Origin: Caulobacter rhizosphaerae
GTDB taxonomy: Bacteria; Pseudomonadota; Alphaproteobacteria; Caulobacterales; Caulobacteraceae
Assembly (NCBI RefSeq): GCF_010977555.1
Contig: NZ_CP048815.1
Location: forward strand, 1,356,501-1,420,500
Reading direction: 5' to 3'
Length of the DNA stretch: 64,000 nt
Both the position numbers and the translations under genes were made by a program. Of this stretch, positions 1 through 11,219 are shown in pieces. The notes beneath the pieces are model-generated. The model made no database searches, was not told the DNA's origin, and saw only the letters and a list, made by a program, of their open reading frames with translations. Position 1 is the first letter of the stretch, and each line of letters begins with the position of its first letter.

Positions 1-347
1 CCGGTCTTCAGGTCGGTCAGCCGCTCGGCCCGGCCGTAGGCGTCGTTGTGGCCGAACTGGATCAGGACATAGGTCTCGGCGAACGGACCGCCCTTCATCT
101 CGCCCAGAGCCAGGGTCCAGGAACCTTCGGCCCGGTAGGTCTTGGTGCTGCGCCCGCCGCGCCCCAGGTTCACGCAGGCGACGTTCGAGGTCACCCGCGT
201 CGCGCAAAACGCCCCGCCCCAGCCGCTGTTCACCGCCGTGGTCGAGTCGCCGACCAGCACGATCTTGGTCGCCTTGAACGGCGGGGGATCGGCGGGGGTC
301 TGGGCGAGGGCGGGCGTCGCGACCAGGGCGGCGAGAAGTAGGCGCAT
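1..347 (-). CDS. Rhamnogalacturonan acetylesterase (CE12, SGNH hydrolase), 3' end cut by window edge
   Basis: Only the first 115 or so codons lie in the window; the gene runs off the left edge. The translation starts with a short Sec signal peptide (MRLLLAALVATPALA, cleavage before Gln16). It then shows the SGNH block I variant VGDSTTAV, whose Ser is the nucleophile, the Gly block NLGRGGRSTKTY, and FGHND, which carries the oxyanion Asn. GDST in place of GDSL together with FGHND is typical of rhamnogalacturonan acetylesterases, which deacetylate pectin backbones in the periplasm or outside the cell. The catalytic Asp/His block would lie beyond the edge. The ATG overlaps the TGA of the upstream GH43 gene (ATGA), so the two are cotranscribed and probably act on the same plant cell-wall substrate. 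Confidence 0.8.
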   Translation of the reverse strand, partial: MRLLLAALVATPALAQTPADPPPFKATKIVLVGDSTTAVNSGWGGAFCATRVTSNVACVNLGRGGRSTKTYRAEGSWTLALGEMKGGPFAETYVLIQFGHNDAYGRAERLTDLKT

Positions 348-1969
348 CACGCCAGCGCCCGGTACTTGAACCCCTTGAACCGCGCCGAACCCTTGCCGGC
401 CGCGTAGAGACCAGGCTTCAGCATCAGGAAGCCGCCGCGCACATTGTGGTGGTAGCCCGAGACCTCCATGCCGCGGTCGAAGCGCTTCCAGGTCGCGCCA
501 TTGTCGCCGCTGGTGTGGAAGCTGACGATGTGGCGGTCGTTGCGCAGCCGCATCAGCATCTTGGCGCCATGCGGATTGGCCGGCCGGCCGCGCTCGATGC
601 CGTACTGGTGGGTGACGAAGTTCTTCTGGTCAAAGCCCAGGCCGCAATAGAGCTGGCGGTCGTAGAACAGAATCAGGCCGGCGCGGGTGTCGGGATCGAC
701 CTCGATCTCGCACTCGATCTCGTAGGCCTGGTCGCCGTTGACGAAGATCAGCGGCGCGCCGGTCGAGGGCGCCTCGCCGGCGCCCTTTAGGGTCAGCACC
801 CCGCCTTCGCGCCTGATGCGGTCGCGCTCGTTCGGCTTGGGGTCGAAGAAGCTCCATTGCACGCCGTACTTGTCGGCCCCGAAGTCGTCCGACAGGGCCA
901 TGCCGTGCGGCACAACCTTGCCGCCCTTGGGCTTGGCGAGGGGTTTAGAAAGATCGCCGCCGCCGACCTCGAACCAGCCGTCTTTGGTCCACCGCACCGG
1001 CGCCAGCAGGGTCTGACGGCCCAGGGTATAGAAGCCGTTTTCGTAGCCGTGATAGACGGTCCACCAGTCGCCGGCCGGACCCTCGACCAGGGTGGCGTGG
1101 CCACGCGACCACCATTTCTCGCTGTTGTTGGTGGTGCGCACGACCGGGTTCTTGGGATCGTCCTCCCAGGGGCCGGCCAGCGACTTGCTGCGGGCGACGA
1201 TGACCATGTGGCCGGTCGGCGGGCCGGCCGTGCCGCCCACGGCGGTGACCAGGTAATAGTAGTCGCCGCGCCTCATCACCTTGGGGCCTTCGGGCGAGAA
1301 GCCCTCGACGTCCCAGTCGTCGGGATAGCGCCAGGGATTGTAGACGTGCTCGGGCTGGCCCACCGTCGACAGGCCGTCGGGAGCCAGCTGGATGCGGTCG
1401 CCGCCCGACAGGAACAGCCAGCGCACGCCCTTCTCGTCGACCACGTGGCCGGGGTCGATGTAGCGGGGCAGCTTCAGGTCGACCGGTTCGCTCCACGGGC
1501 CCTCGATCCTGTCGGCCCAGATCACGTAGCTGGTGTTGTTGTCGGGGAACTTGGCCGGCAGGTAGATGTAGTAGCGGCCCTTGTGCTTGCAGAGTTCGGG
1601 GGCCCAGATCGAGCCGACATTGGTCTTCAGGGCCGGGCCGACCGGCGTCCAGTTCACCAGGTCCTTCGAACGCCAGATCAGCAGGCCCGGATAGGCGTCG
1701 AACGACGAGTGGGTCATGTAGTAGTTGTCGCCGTCCTTGAGGATCGACGGGTCGGGGTGGTCGCCGGCCAGGATGGGATTGAGGAAGGTCCCGTCGCCCA
1801 GGTCGGCCTTGCGCTGGCCTTCGATCCCCTTGGCCCAGGTCGGTCCGGCGCCGGGCGTCAGCGCGCTGGGCAGCGTCCCCATCTGGGCGTGGGAGGCGGC
1901 GGGAACGGCGGCCACGGCCGCGCCGGTCAGCAGGGAGCCCAGGGCGCCGCGGCGGTTGATGTCGACCAT
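347..1969 (-). CDS. Glycoside hydrolase family 43 protein with C-terminal concanavalin-like domain
   Basis: 540 residues from the ATG at 1969, which has GGGAGGAA just upstream; a start at 1999 adds ten residues. The N-terminus looks like a Tat signal (NRRGALGSLLTGAAVAA, then ASHAQ), so the enzyme is exported. The five-bladed GH43 domain shows the general base Asp in HPDPS (about residue 73), the pKa-modulating Asp in IDPG (about 172) and the general acid Glu in SPEGP (about 227). Residues from about 350 resemble the beta-sandwich found at the C-terminus of GH43 beta-xylosidases and arabinofuranosidases. It likely releases xylose or arabinose from hemicellulose side chains. It is translationally coupled to the acetylesterase downstream and neighbours the xylose transporter, which fits arabinoxylan use. 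Exact substrate unknown. Confidence 0.9.
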   Translation of the reverse strand: MVDINRRGALGSLLTGAAVAAVPAASHAQMGTLPSALTPGAGPTWAKGIEGQRKADLGDGTFLNPILAGDHPDPSILKDGDNYYMTHSSFDAYPGLLIWRSKDLVNWTPVGPALKTNVGSIWAPELCKHKGRYYIYLPAKFPDNNTSYVIWADRIEGPWSEPVDLKLPRYIDPGHVVDEKGVRWLFLSGGDRIQLAPDGLSTVGQPEHVYNPWRYPDDWDVEGFSPEGPKVMRRGDYYYLVTAVGGTAGPPTGHMVIVARSKSLAGPWEDDPKNPVVRTTNNSEKWWSRGHATLVEGPAGDWWTVYHGYENGFYTLGRQTLLAPVRWTKDGWFEVGGGDLSKPLAKPKGGKVVPHGMALSDDFGADKYGVQWSFFDPKPNERDRIRREGGVLTLKGAGEAPSTGAPLIFVNGDQAYEIECEIEVDPDTRAGLILFYDRQLYCGLGFDQKNFVTHQYGIERGRPANPHGAKMLMRLRNDRHIVSFHTSGDNGATWKRFDRGMEVSGYHHNVRGGFLMLKPGLYAAGKGSARFKGFKYRALA

Positions 1970-2003
1970 GAAAACTTCCTCCCGACTTGCACGTCGCACG
2001 GCT

Positions 2004-2017
2004 TGTTAGCGGCCACT
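2004..2017. promoter_or_regulatory. Weak XylR-like half-site upstream of the GH43 operon
   Basis: TGTTAGCGGCCACT matches the first eight bases of the 14-bp palindrome found upstream of xylX, but the second half is not conserved. It lies about 35 bp upstream of the GH43 ATG. It may be a degenerate operator or chance. Confidence 0.25.
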
Positions 2018-2120
2018 TAGCGACAAGGAAACCATCTTGTCCACCGGTGTCATTCGCGGTTTTCCGGGCGTGGGGCGGCCCGTGAAAGCGACGTCCGGCG
2101 CACCGAAAACCGCACAAGAA

Positions 2121-2156
2121 AACGCCCGGGAGGCGGAACCTCCCGGGCGTTTTTTT
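2121..2156 (-). terminator. Strong intrinsic terminator after the sugar transporter gene
   Basis: A 12-bp perfect stem (ACGCCCGGGAGG at 2122-2133 with its complement at 2139-2150) and a 5-nt loop. A run of seven T follows on the plus strand, and there are four T on the minus side. The only gene transcribed into it is the MFS gene on the minus strand, so it most likely ends that transcript and also insulates the GH43 promoter. Confidence 0.8.
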
Positions 2157-2195
2157 AAATACTTGTCCCCCCTCAAAATGGGAGGGAAGAGGCCG

Positions 2196-3635
2196 TCAGC
2201 CCTCCATCGCCTCCAGCTCCTTGCCGCGCGTCTCCTGGACCAGTTTCTGGACCAGGAAGAACGAGACCAGGGCGCTGAGGGCGTAGAAGCCGTAGGTCAT
2301 CGGCAGGCTCTTGGCGGCCATCGACGGGAAGCTGACCGAGATGGCGAAGTTGGCGATCCACTGGGCGAAGCCGGCGACGGCCAGGGCCGAGCCGCGCATC
2401 TGGTTGGGGAACATCTCGCCCAGCATGACCCACATGACCGGGCCCCAGCTGAGGTTGAAGAACACCACATAGGCGTTGGCCGCGAACAGGGCGATCACGC
2501 CGGTGTTGTCGGCCAGGTGCAGGGCGCCGTTCACCGTGGTGGCGGTCGAGAAGCACCAGGTCAGGATCCCCAGGGTCACGGCCATGCCGGCCGAGCCGAT
2601 CAGCAGCAGCGGCTTGCGGCCGATCTTGTCGATGACAGCGATCGTGGCCAGGCAGGCCAGGATCGACAGCGCGCCCGACAGGATGTTGATCTTCAGGCTG
2701 TCGTCCTCGGTGAAGCCCACCGACTGCCACAGCACCGAGCCGTAGTAGAAAACGATGTTGATGCCGACCAGCTGCTGGAACACGGCCAGGACCAGGCCGG
2801 CCCAGACGATCAGGCGGATCTTCTTGGTGGTCGGGTCCAGCAGGTCCGACAGCTTGGGCTTGTGGTGGTCGGCGGCCAGCGAAGCGCGGATCTCGGCCAC
2901 CTTGCCGGCGCCCTGGCCGGCGCCGAACAGGCGCGACAGGATCTTCTCGGCCTCGGCGTCCTTGCCCTTGGCGACCAGATAGCGCGGGCTCTCCGGGATC
3001 GACAGCAGGCTGAAGAAGAAGATCGCGGCGGGGATGGTCTGCATCCAGAACATCCAGCGCCAGGCGGGCAGACCCATCCAGAACGGCGCGGTCGAGCTGC
3101 CGGCGGTGTGGGCCAGGATGTAGTTGGCCACGAACGCGCCGGTCAGGCCGGTGATGATCATGATCTGCTGCACGGACGACAGGCGGCCGCGGATGTTGGC
3201 GGGCGTGACTTCCGAGATGTAGACCGGGCACAGCACGCTGGCCGCGCCGACGCCCAGGCCGCCCAGCAGGCGGAAGGCGATGAACACCAGCGAGGTATGC
3301 GAGGCGCCCGTGCCCAGGGCGCTGACCAGGAACAGCAGGGACGCGATGATCATCACCGTGCGCCGGCCCCAGACGTCGGCCAGGCGGCCGGCGGCGAAGG
3401 CGCCGACGGCGCAGCCGATCAGGATGGCGCCGACGTTCAGGCCGGTGCCCAGCTTGCTGAGGCTGAACGCCTTCTCCAGGCCTTCCTGCGTGCCGTTGAT
3501 GACGCCGCTGTCGTAGCCGAACATGAAGCCGCCGATGGTGGCGACGGCCACGATGGCGGCGATGAAGGCGATATTCACCTTGGCGCCGTCGGCGCTCATG
3601 CCAGGGCTGGGCCCGGCGCTCGAAACTGATGCCAC
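2196..3635 (-). CDS. xylE: MFS sugar porter, probable D-xylose:H+ symporter
   Basis: About 480 residues and twelve hydrophobic segments. Sugar-porter signatures are present: GGFMFGYDSGVI in TM1, WGRRTVMI in the first loop, PESPRYL before the central loop, DKIGRKP in the second half and ETRGKELE at the C-terminus. It imports a sugar across the inner membrane with protons. The start is uncertain. GTG at 3635 has GGGGAAGA about eight bases upstream; ATG at 3599 begins immediately before the first membrane helix but lacks a good RBS; the longest frame begins at 3689. It is transcribed away from a TonB-dependent receptor, with an XylR-like operator between them (3718-3731), and the Weimberg operon is nearby. 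Xylose is therefore the likely substrate. The symbol rests on context, since sugar porters are hard to tell apart by sequence. Confidence 0.85.
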   Translation of the reverse strand: MASVSSAGPSPGMSADGAKVNIAFIAAIVAVATIGGFMFGYDSGVINGTQEGLEKAFSLSKLGTGLNVGAILIGCAVGAFAAGRLADVWGRRTVMIIASLLFLVSALGTGASHTSLVFIAFRLLGGLGVGAASVLCPVYISEVTPANIRGRLSSVQQIMIITGLTGAFVANYILAHTAGSSTAPFWMGLPAWRWMFWMQTIPAAIFFFSLLSIPESPRYLVAKGKDAEAEKILSRLFGAGQGAGKVAEIRASLAADHHKPKLSDLLDPTTKKIRLIVWAGLVLAVFQQLVGINIVFYYGSVLWQSVGFTEDDSLKINILSGALSILACLATIAVIDKIGRKPLLLIGSAGMAVTLGILTWCFSTATTVNGALHLADNTGVIALFAANAYVVFFNLSWGPVMWVMLGEMFPNQMRGSALAVAGFAQWIANFAISVSFPSMAAKSLPMTYGFYALSALVSFFLVQKLVQETRGKELEAMEG

Positions 3636-3717
3636 TTTGGTCTTCCCCGATTGGCCCGCAGGCCGCGTTTGATCCCTAACGAGTCCCATTCTGGGCTCTT
3701 GGTTGGCCCGACCTTAA

Positions 3718-3731
3718 TGTTAGCGGTATCA
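3718..3731. promoter_or_regulatory. Probable XylR operator between transporter and TonB-receptor genes
   Basis: TGTTAGCGGTATCA matches the perfect palindrome upstream of xylX (TGTTAGCGCTAACA) at 12 of 14 positions. It sits in the divergent intergenic region, where one bound LacI-family repressor could control both outer- and inner-membrane sugar uptake. Confidence 0.6.
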
Positions 3732-3910
3732 GGTCGCAAGCACCCTCAAGATGTCCAGGCTTAAGACGCATTGGCAACGTTGTCATCCGTCCTCCACCGG
3801 GTCTGCGCATGAACATTGCCGAAAAGACATTTGCCCCGCGGGCTCCGATGGCGTCTTAGCCTTGGCGTCGGGGGCGAGCGTCCGCCGACGGTTTCTTCGG
3901 GGGAAGTCCG

Positions 3911-6130
3911 TTGCGTCTGAACGTCCTGTTGCTCGCCGCCGTGGCGGGCCTGTCGCCGAACCTGGCCCAGGCGGCCCAGGCGGCCCAGGCGGCCCAGATG
4001 GCCCAGGCGGCGCCGACGACCGCCAAGCCCGCGCCCGCCGGCAAGCCGGCCGAGTCCCCGACCGCCGTCGAGGGCGTGACCGTGACCAGCGACTCCACCG
4101 CCATGCGCACCTCGATCGACCGCCGCAGCTACAGCGTCGCCAACGACCTGACCGCCAAGACCGGCTCGATCGCCGACGCCCTGCGCAACATCCCCTCGGT
4201 CGAGGTCGACGTGCAGGGCAATGTCAGCCTGCGCGGCGATCCCAATGTGACGATCATGATCGACGGCAAGCCGTCCAGCATGTTCAACGGCGACGGCAAG
4301 GCCGACGCCCTGCAGCAGATGCCGGCCGACCAGATCGACCGGGTCGAGGTGATGACCAACCCCTCGGCCGCCTACCGTCCCGACGGCACGGCCGGGATCA
4401 TCAACCTGATCACCAAGAAGACCCGCAAGCCCGGCGCCACCGGCTCGTTCAAGCTGAACGTCGGGCCCGACGGCCGCTACAACACCGGCGTGACCGGCAA
4501 CCTGGTCAAGGGCAAGCTGACCCTCTCGGGCGACGCCGGCTTCCGCTACGACCGGCAGAAGTTCTGGTCGACCGACGAACGCGACACGACCACCGCCGCC
4601 AACCCCGGCGCGCACACCGTGCAGGACGGGGCGTTCAAGAACGCGGGCAGCGCGGTGAACCTGCGCGGCGGGATCGACTACAACCTCACCCCGAAGGACC
4701 GGCTCAGCGGCGAGGTGCGGTTCCGGGGCATGGACTACAGCACCGGCGGCGAAGAGACCTTCACGGTCCTGGGCGCGCCGCCCAGCGCCCCGGCCCTGGC
4801 CTATGCCCGCGCGTCCAGCGCCAAGATGGACCGCAAGAACGGCGCGGTCAGCGGCGACTGGCGCCACCAGTTCAAGGGCGCCGAGCACGAACTGGACGCT
4901 CACCTGGAATACGAGGTCACCGACTTCCAGCGCGACAGCCAGGCCTTCATCGACAACGCGACCAGCGCCGACGTCTACGAAACCTTCGGGTTCGGCGCTG
5001 ACCAGAACCGGGTCAACTTCAAGCTCGACTACACCCGTCCGATGTCCGACGAGGCCAAGCTGAAGACCGGGCTCGACCTGGAAGGCGTCGACAACGACTA
5101 CGACAACCATGGAACCCGCGGCCCGTCGCTGGCCGGGCAGATCGTGGATCCCAGCCGCACCAACCGCTTCCTCTACGACCAGGACGTCTATGCCGGCTAT
5201 GTCACCTACGAGCGGCCGTTCGGCGACTTCACGGCCCTGGCCGGGTTGCGGGCCGAGCAGGTCGAGATCCGCACGGACCAGGTGACCTCGGGCCAGAAGG
5301 ACGACAACAGCTACTTCCGGGTCTATCCGTCGCTGCACCTGGGCTACACCGTCAGCCAGACCCAGACCCTGACCGCCAACTACAGCCGGCGGGTCCAGCG
5401 CCCGCAGGTCCAGGACCTGAACCCCTACCGGATCTACCAGGACCCCAACAACTACCGGGCCGGCAATCCCGACCTGAAGCCGCAGGTCACCGACTCCTAC
5501 GAACTGGGCTGGCAGTACCGCAAGGGCCCGGCCTCGTACCTGGCCACGGCCTATTACCGCGAGAGCCGCGACGGCGTCACCGACGTGGTCAGCGACCTGG
5601 GCGGCGGCGTGTTCCTGAACACCCGCGAGAACCTGGCCAAGAGCCGCAACGGCGGCCTGGAGCTGGTGGCCAACGGCAAGCTGACGCCCAAGCTCAGCTA
5701 CAACATCAGCGGCAACGCCTTCTGGAACGAGATCGACGCCAGCGACCTGGGCTTCGCCGGCAAGCGGTCGGGCACGACGCTGTCGGGCCGCGCCAGCCTC
5801 AGCTGGCAGGCCACGCCCAAGGACTTCTTCCAGCTGAACGGCTTCACGTCCGGCCGGCGCCTGATGCCGCAGGGCTACCGCGAACCGATCTCGCTGCTGA
5901 ACCTGGGCTATCGCCGCAAGGTCAGCGACCGGCTGAACTTCGTGGTCACGGCCAACGACGTGCTGAACGCGTTCAAGGACGTGACGGTCATCGATACGCC
6001 GTGGCTGCGGGAGCGCGCCGAGCGGCGCGCCAATGTGCGGGCGGTGTTCTTCGGCTTCACCTACAGCTTCGGCGGCGGCAAGGCCCGGCCCGAGCAGTTC
6101 GACTTCGGCGGCGGGGCGGTCGGGGGCTAG
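3911..6130 (+). CDS. TonB-dependent outer-membrane receptor
   Basis: 739 residues from a TTG start preceded by GGGGGAAG. A signal peptide (RLNVLLLAAVAGL) is followed by a stretch of AAQ repeats. The plug domain (about 75-180) has SIADALRNIPSVEVD, LRGDPNVTIMIDGKP and DRVEVMTNPSAAYRPDGTAGIINLI. The rest is beta-barrel, with conserved blocks such as NPDLKPQ (about 520) and an aromatic C-terminus. Such receptors use TonB-ExbBD energy to bring large or scarce ligands across the outer membrane. The divergent sugar porter, the shared XylR-like operator and the hemicellulase neighbours suggest that this one takes up xylose or xylo-oligosaccharides. A catecholate siderophore receptor of the same fold cannot be excluded from sequence alone. 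Confidence 0.88.
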   Translation: MRLNVLLLAAVAGLSPNLAQAAQAAQAAQMAQAAPTTAKPAPAGKPAESPTAVEGVTVTSDSTAMRTSIDRRSYSVANDLTAKTGSIADALRNIPSVEVDVQGNVSLRGDPNVTIMIDGKPSSMFNGDGKADALQQMPADQIDRVEVMTNPSAAYRPDGTAGIINLITKKTRKPGATGSFKLNVGPDGRYNTGVTGNLVKGKLTLSGDAGFRYDRQKFWSTDERDTTTAANPGAHTVQDGAFKNAGSAVNLRGGIDYNLTPKDRLSGEVRFRGMDYSTGGEETFTVLGAPPSAPALAYARASSAKMDRKNGAVSGDWRHQFKGAEHELDAHLEYEVTDFQRDSQAFIDNATSADVYETFGFGADQNRVNFKLDYTRPMSDEAKLKTGLDLEGVDNDYDNHGTRGPSLAGQIVDPSRTNRFLYDQDVYAGYVTYERPFGDFTALAGLRAEQVEIRTDQVTSGQKDDNSYFRVYPSLHLGYTVSQTQTLTANYSRRVQRPQVQDLNPYRIYQDPNNYRAGNPDLKPQVTDSYELGWQYRKGPASYLATAYYRESRDGVTDVVSDLGGGVFLNTRENLAKSRNGGLELVANGKLTPKLSYNISGNAFWNEIDASDLGFAGKRSGTTLSGRASLSWQATPKDFFQLNGFTSGRRLMPQGYREPISLLNLGYRRKVSDRLNFVVTANDVLNAFKDVTVIDTPWLRERAERRANVRAVFFGFTYSFGGGKARPEQFDFGGGAVGG
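3964..4005 (+). repeat. Tandem 9-bp repeat (Ala-Ala-Gln codons) in the receptor signal region
   Basis: The unit GCCCAGGCG recurs four to five times with one altered copy, encoding AQAAQAAQAAQ just after the hydrophobic core of the signal peptide. Such tracts can change length by slippage in steps of three residues without shifting the frame. Confidence 0.7.
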
Positions 6131-6149
6131 GCGTTGGGCATGGGATCAC

Positions 6150-6275
6150 ACCCACTTGCCCCCACCTGACCGCTGCGCGGTCTGTCCGCCCCCAAAGGGG
6201 GCGGAGCCTATGGCGCGAAGCTCTTCCCCCTGTGGGGGAAGACGATCGCGAAGCGGTCCGTAGGGGGCAAGTGTT
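6150..6275. repeat. Intergenic multi-hairpin element between convergent genes
   Basis: Outer arms ACTTGCCCCC / GGGGGCAAGT enclose inner hairpins, one with CCGCCCCCAAAGGGGGCGG and one with TTCCCCCTGTGGGGGAA. The architecture resembles the elements around 22.35 kb and 33.81 kb. It lies between the convergent ends of the receptor and xylD and may act as a two-way terminator. Confidence 0.6.
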
Positions 6276-6289
6276 GGCCGCCTAATTCC

Positions 6290-8957
<2,668 letters not shown>

Positions 8958-8969
8958 TCAACGGGACCG

Positions 8970-9055
8970 CCCTCGTCCTTCGACAAGCTCAGGATGAGGG
9001 CTATTGCTGAGCCCGCAGTAGAAACCCTCATCCTGAGCTTGTCGAAGGACGAGGG
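8970..9055. repeat. Type A intergenic inverted repeat inside the xyl operon (31-bp perfect arms)
   Basis: Arms at 8970-9000 and 9025-9055 are exact reverse complements and contain the core CTTCGACAAGCTCAGGATGA. The loop is 24 nt. Copies or half copies recur at 11.6, 31.6 and 41.4 kb. Here it separates xylB from xylC in an otherwise tight operon. Confidence 0.9.
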
Positions 9056-9073
9056 TTTCGCATCCGAGAGCGA

Positions 9074-9820
9074 CTAACGCCAGCCGGCGTCGATCCAGTA
9101 TTCGTGACCCGTGCACAGGCTGGCGTCGTCCGAGGCCAGGAACATCACCAGCGAGGCGACGTGGTCGGGGACCAGGCGGCCCTTCAGGGCCTGGGCCTTG
9201 ACGATCTCGGCCTCGCCCTCGGGCGTGTACCACTTCTCCTGGCGCTTGGTCTTGATGTTGCCCGGCACCACGCACGTGACGCGGATGTCGTCGGGGCCGA
9301 GCTCGCGGGCCAGGGCCCGGGTCATGCCCTCGATGCCAGCCTTGGCGGTTTCGTAGAGGACCAGGTCCTCCAGGCCCAGGTGCCAGCTGATCGAGCCGAA
9401 ATTGATCACCGCCCCGCCGCCGCGCGCCTTCATGCCCGGGGCCACGGCCTGGGTGCAGAACAGCATGTGGCGCAGGTTGACGTTCATGCGCTCGTCCCAA
9501 TAGGCGGGCGTCACCTCGGCCAGCTTGTGGCGGTCGTCGTTGCCGGCGTTGTTGACCAGCACGTCGATGGGGCCGATCTCGGCGAAGGCCTTGGCCACGG
9601 CGTCCAGGTCGGTCAGGTCGCAACGCCTGTAGACCGGCGCGATCGGCGAGTCCGACAGCTGGGCCGCCAGGGCCTTGGAGTCCTCGTCGGCGACGTCGAG
9701 AAAGATCACCTCGGAGCCCTGGCGCGCGAATCCGGCGACGAGGCCGGCGCCGATGCCCGAGCCGCCGCCGGTGATGACGACGCGTTTGCCCTTGAGGCTG
9801 GGATAGATGGCAGAGGACAT
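9074..9820 (-). CDS. xylB: NAD-dependent D-xylose 1-dehydrogenase (SDR)
   Basis: 248 residues from ATG 9820; a GTG at 9829 is also in frame. Classical short-chain dehydrogenase: cofactor glycines TGGGSGIG, NNAGN, catalytic Ser in GSISW, and the YETAK motif giving Tyr and Lys. It oxidises D-xylose to D-xylonolactone, the first Weimberg step. Motifs such as NDDRHKL, SISWHLGLEDL and the C-terminus GHEYWIDAGWR are those I remember of Caulobacter XylB. It follows xylX by only 37 bp. Confidence 0.95.
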   Translation of the reverse strand: MSSAIYPSLKGKRVVITGGGSGIGAGLVAGFARQGSEVIFLDVADEDSKALAAQLSDSPIAPVYRRCDLTDLDAVAKAFAEIGPIDVLVNNAGNDDRHKLAEVTPAYWDERMNVNLRHMLFCTQAVAPGMKARGGGAVINFGSISWHLGLEDLVLYETAKAGIEGMTRALARELGPDDIRVTCVVPGNIKTKRQEKWYTPEGEAEIVKAQALKGRLVPDHVASLVMFLASDDASLCTGHEYWIDAGWR

Positions 9821-9857
9821 ACGCGTCACGACCAGGAAGAGACGATTTTCAGGGAGA

Positions 9858-11009
9858 TCACAGCAGGCCGCGGCCGGCCAGATTGCGGATCAGGGCGGAG
9901 ACGCCGAACGTCCACGGAGCGGCGAGATCGCAGGTGGTCACCTCGTTCTCCAGCACGCCCAGCTTGGGGGTGGCGACGCGGACGCGGTCGCCGACCTTGT
10001 GGGTGAAGCCCTGGCCCGGCGCGTCGCGATCCTGGATCGGTGCGAACATGGTGCCCAGGAACAGGGCGAAGCCGTCCGGGTACTGGTGCTGCTTGCCATA
10101 GGCCTGGCCGGCCAGCACCGCCGGGTCGCGGCTGATCAGGCTCATGTTGCTGTGGCCGTCCAGCACGAAGTTGTCGCGGCCGGTGATCTTCAGCGTCACC
10201 TCGGCCGAGCGGACGTCGTCCAGGCTGAAGCCGTCGTCGAACAGCCGGAAGAACGGCCCGATGGCGCACGAGGCGTTGTTGTCCTTGGCCTTGCTGAGCA
10301 GCAGGGCCGAGCGGCCTTCGAAGTCGCGCAGGTTGACGTCGTTGCCCAGCGAGGCGCCGCGGATCCGGCCCGATCCGTCGCACAGCAGCACGACCTCCGG
10401 CTCGGGATTGTTCCAGTGGCTGTCGCTGCGCACGCCCACGTGGTCGCCCCAGCCCATCGAGGACAGGGTCGGACCCTTGGTGAAGATCTCGGCGTCGGGG
10501 CCGATGGCGACTTCCAGATATTGCGACCACAGGCCGCTCTTGATCAGGGTCTGCTTCAGGCGCTCGGCGCCCTCCGAGCCGGGATCGACGCTGCGCAGGT
10601 CGCCGCCCATGCTGGCCGACAGCTGCTCGCGGATCTGCAAGGCGGCGGCGGCGTCGCCGCGGGCCCGCTCCTCGATCACCCGCTCCAGGGTCGAGACGGC
10701 GAAGGTCACGCCGGCCGCCTTCAGCACCTGCAGGTCGACCGGGGCCAGCAGCTTGGCGGCCGCGCCCTCCGGGTTCTCCCAGACGGCGCGCACGTCCAGC
10801 GCTTCCAGCGGACCCAGGTCCTCGCCGCGCGGGATCGCCGCGCCGGGCGCGAAGGCGTTCATCAGGTCCGAGGTCGTCGGCGCGATCCGGCTGACATCCT
10901 CGATGCGGCCGCCGCGGATCAGGACCGGGGTCGGGCCCTGGCCGAAATCGATGCGGCCCAGCAGGGTCGCGTCGCGCCAGTCGTCGGGAAGGAAATCACT
11001 GAGGGCCAC
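9858..11009 (-). CDS. xylX: 2-keto-3-deoxy-D-xylonate dehydratase (FAH family)
   Basis: 383 residues from a GTG start with AGGGAGAG upstream. The C-terminal two thirds is a fumarylacetoacetate-hydrolase fold, which dehydrates 2-keto-3-deoxy-xylonate to alpha-ketoglutarate semialdehyde. Recognisable blocks include SMGWGDHVGVRSDSHWNNPEPEV, which contains metal-ligand acidic residues, and DVNLRDFEG. First gene of the operon; a perfect operator palindrome lies about 80 bp upstream. In C. crescentus xylA follows xylX. Here only 37 bp separate xylX from xylB, so xylA is missing from this locus. Confidence 0.92.
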   Translation of the reverse strand: MALSDFLPDDWRDATLLGRIDFGQGPTPVLIRGGRIEDVSRIAPTTSDLMNAFAPGAAIPRGEDLGPLEALDVRAVWENPEGAAAKLLAPVDLQVLKAAGVTFAVSTLERVIEERARGDAAAALQIREQLSASMGGDLRSVDPGSEGAERLKQTLIKSGLWSQYLEVAIGPDAEIFTKGPTLSSMGWGDHVGVRSDSHWNNPEPEVVLLCDGSGRIRGASLGNDVNLRDFEGRSALLLSKAKDNNASCAIGPFFRLFDDGFSLDDVRSAEVTLKITGRDNFVLDGHSNMSLISRDPAVLAGQAYGKQHQYPDGFALFLGTMFAPIQDRDAPGQGFTHKVGDRVRVATPKLGVLENEVTTCDLAAPWTFGVSALIRNLAGRGLL

Positions 11010-11087
11010 CGGTCGTCTCTCCCTAGCGGGCGCGTTGGGACCGGTCTTGACTCGCCGCCCACGCCCCCCGTCATTCGTCGATCACGT

Positions 11088-11101
11088 TGTTAGCGCTAAC
11101 A
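11088..11101. promoter_or_regulatory. XylR operator: perfect 14-bp palindrome
   Basis: TGTTAGCGCTAACA is fully palindromic, as expected for a LacI-family dimer with a central CG. It lies between the divergent xylX and DUF427 genes, 79 bp from the xylX start. It matches the kind of operator described for the xylose-inducible promoter of C. crescentus. Confidence 0.85.
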
Positions 11102-11219
11102 CGACGCCCAGCGCAAGCCCCGCCGCGACGGCCAAATCGCGCCGCGTCCCCCGACGCGCCCTGGCGGACCGCCGTCGGTAGAACCACGTAAGAGGCGCAA
11201 GCTCAAGCAGGACAACGCC

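Noticed and set aside
2037..3629. 530-codon plus-strand open frame opposite the sugar porter
   Set aside because: Low-complexity Asp/Gly/His/Arg translation with no RBS or domain; the minus-strand MFS gene has all family motifs.
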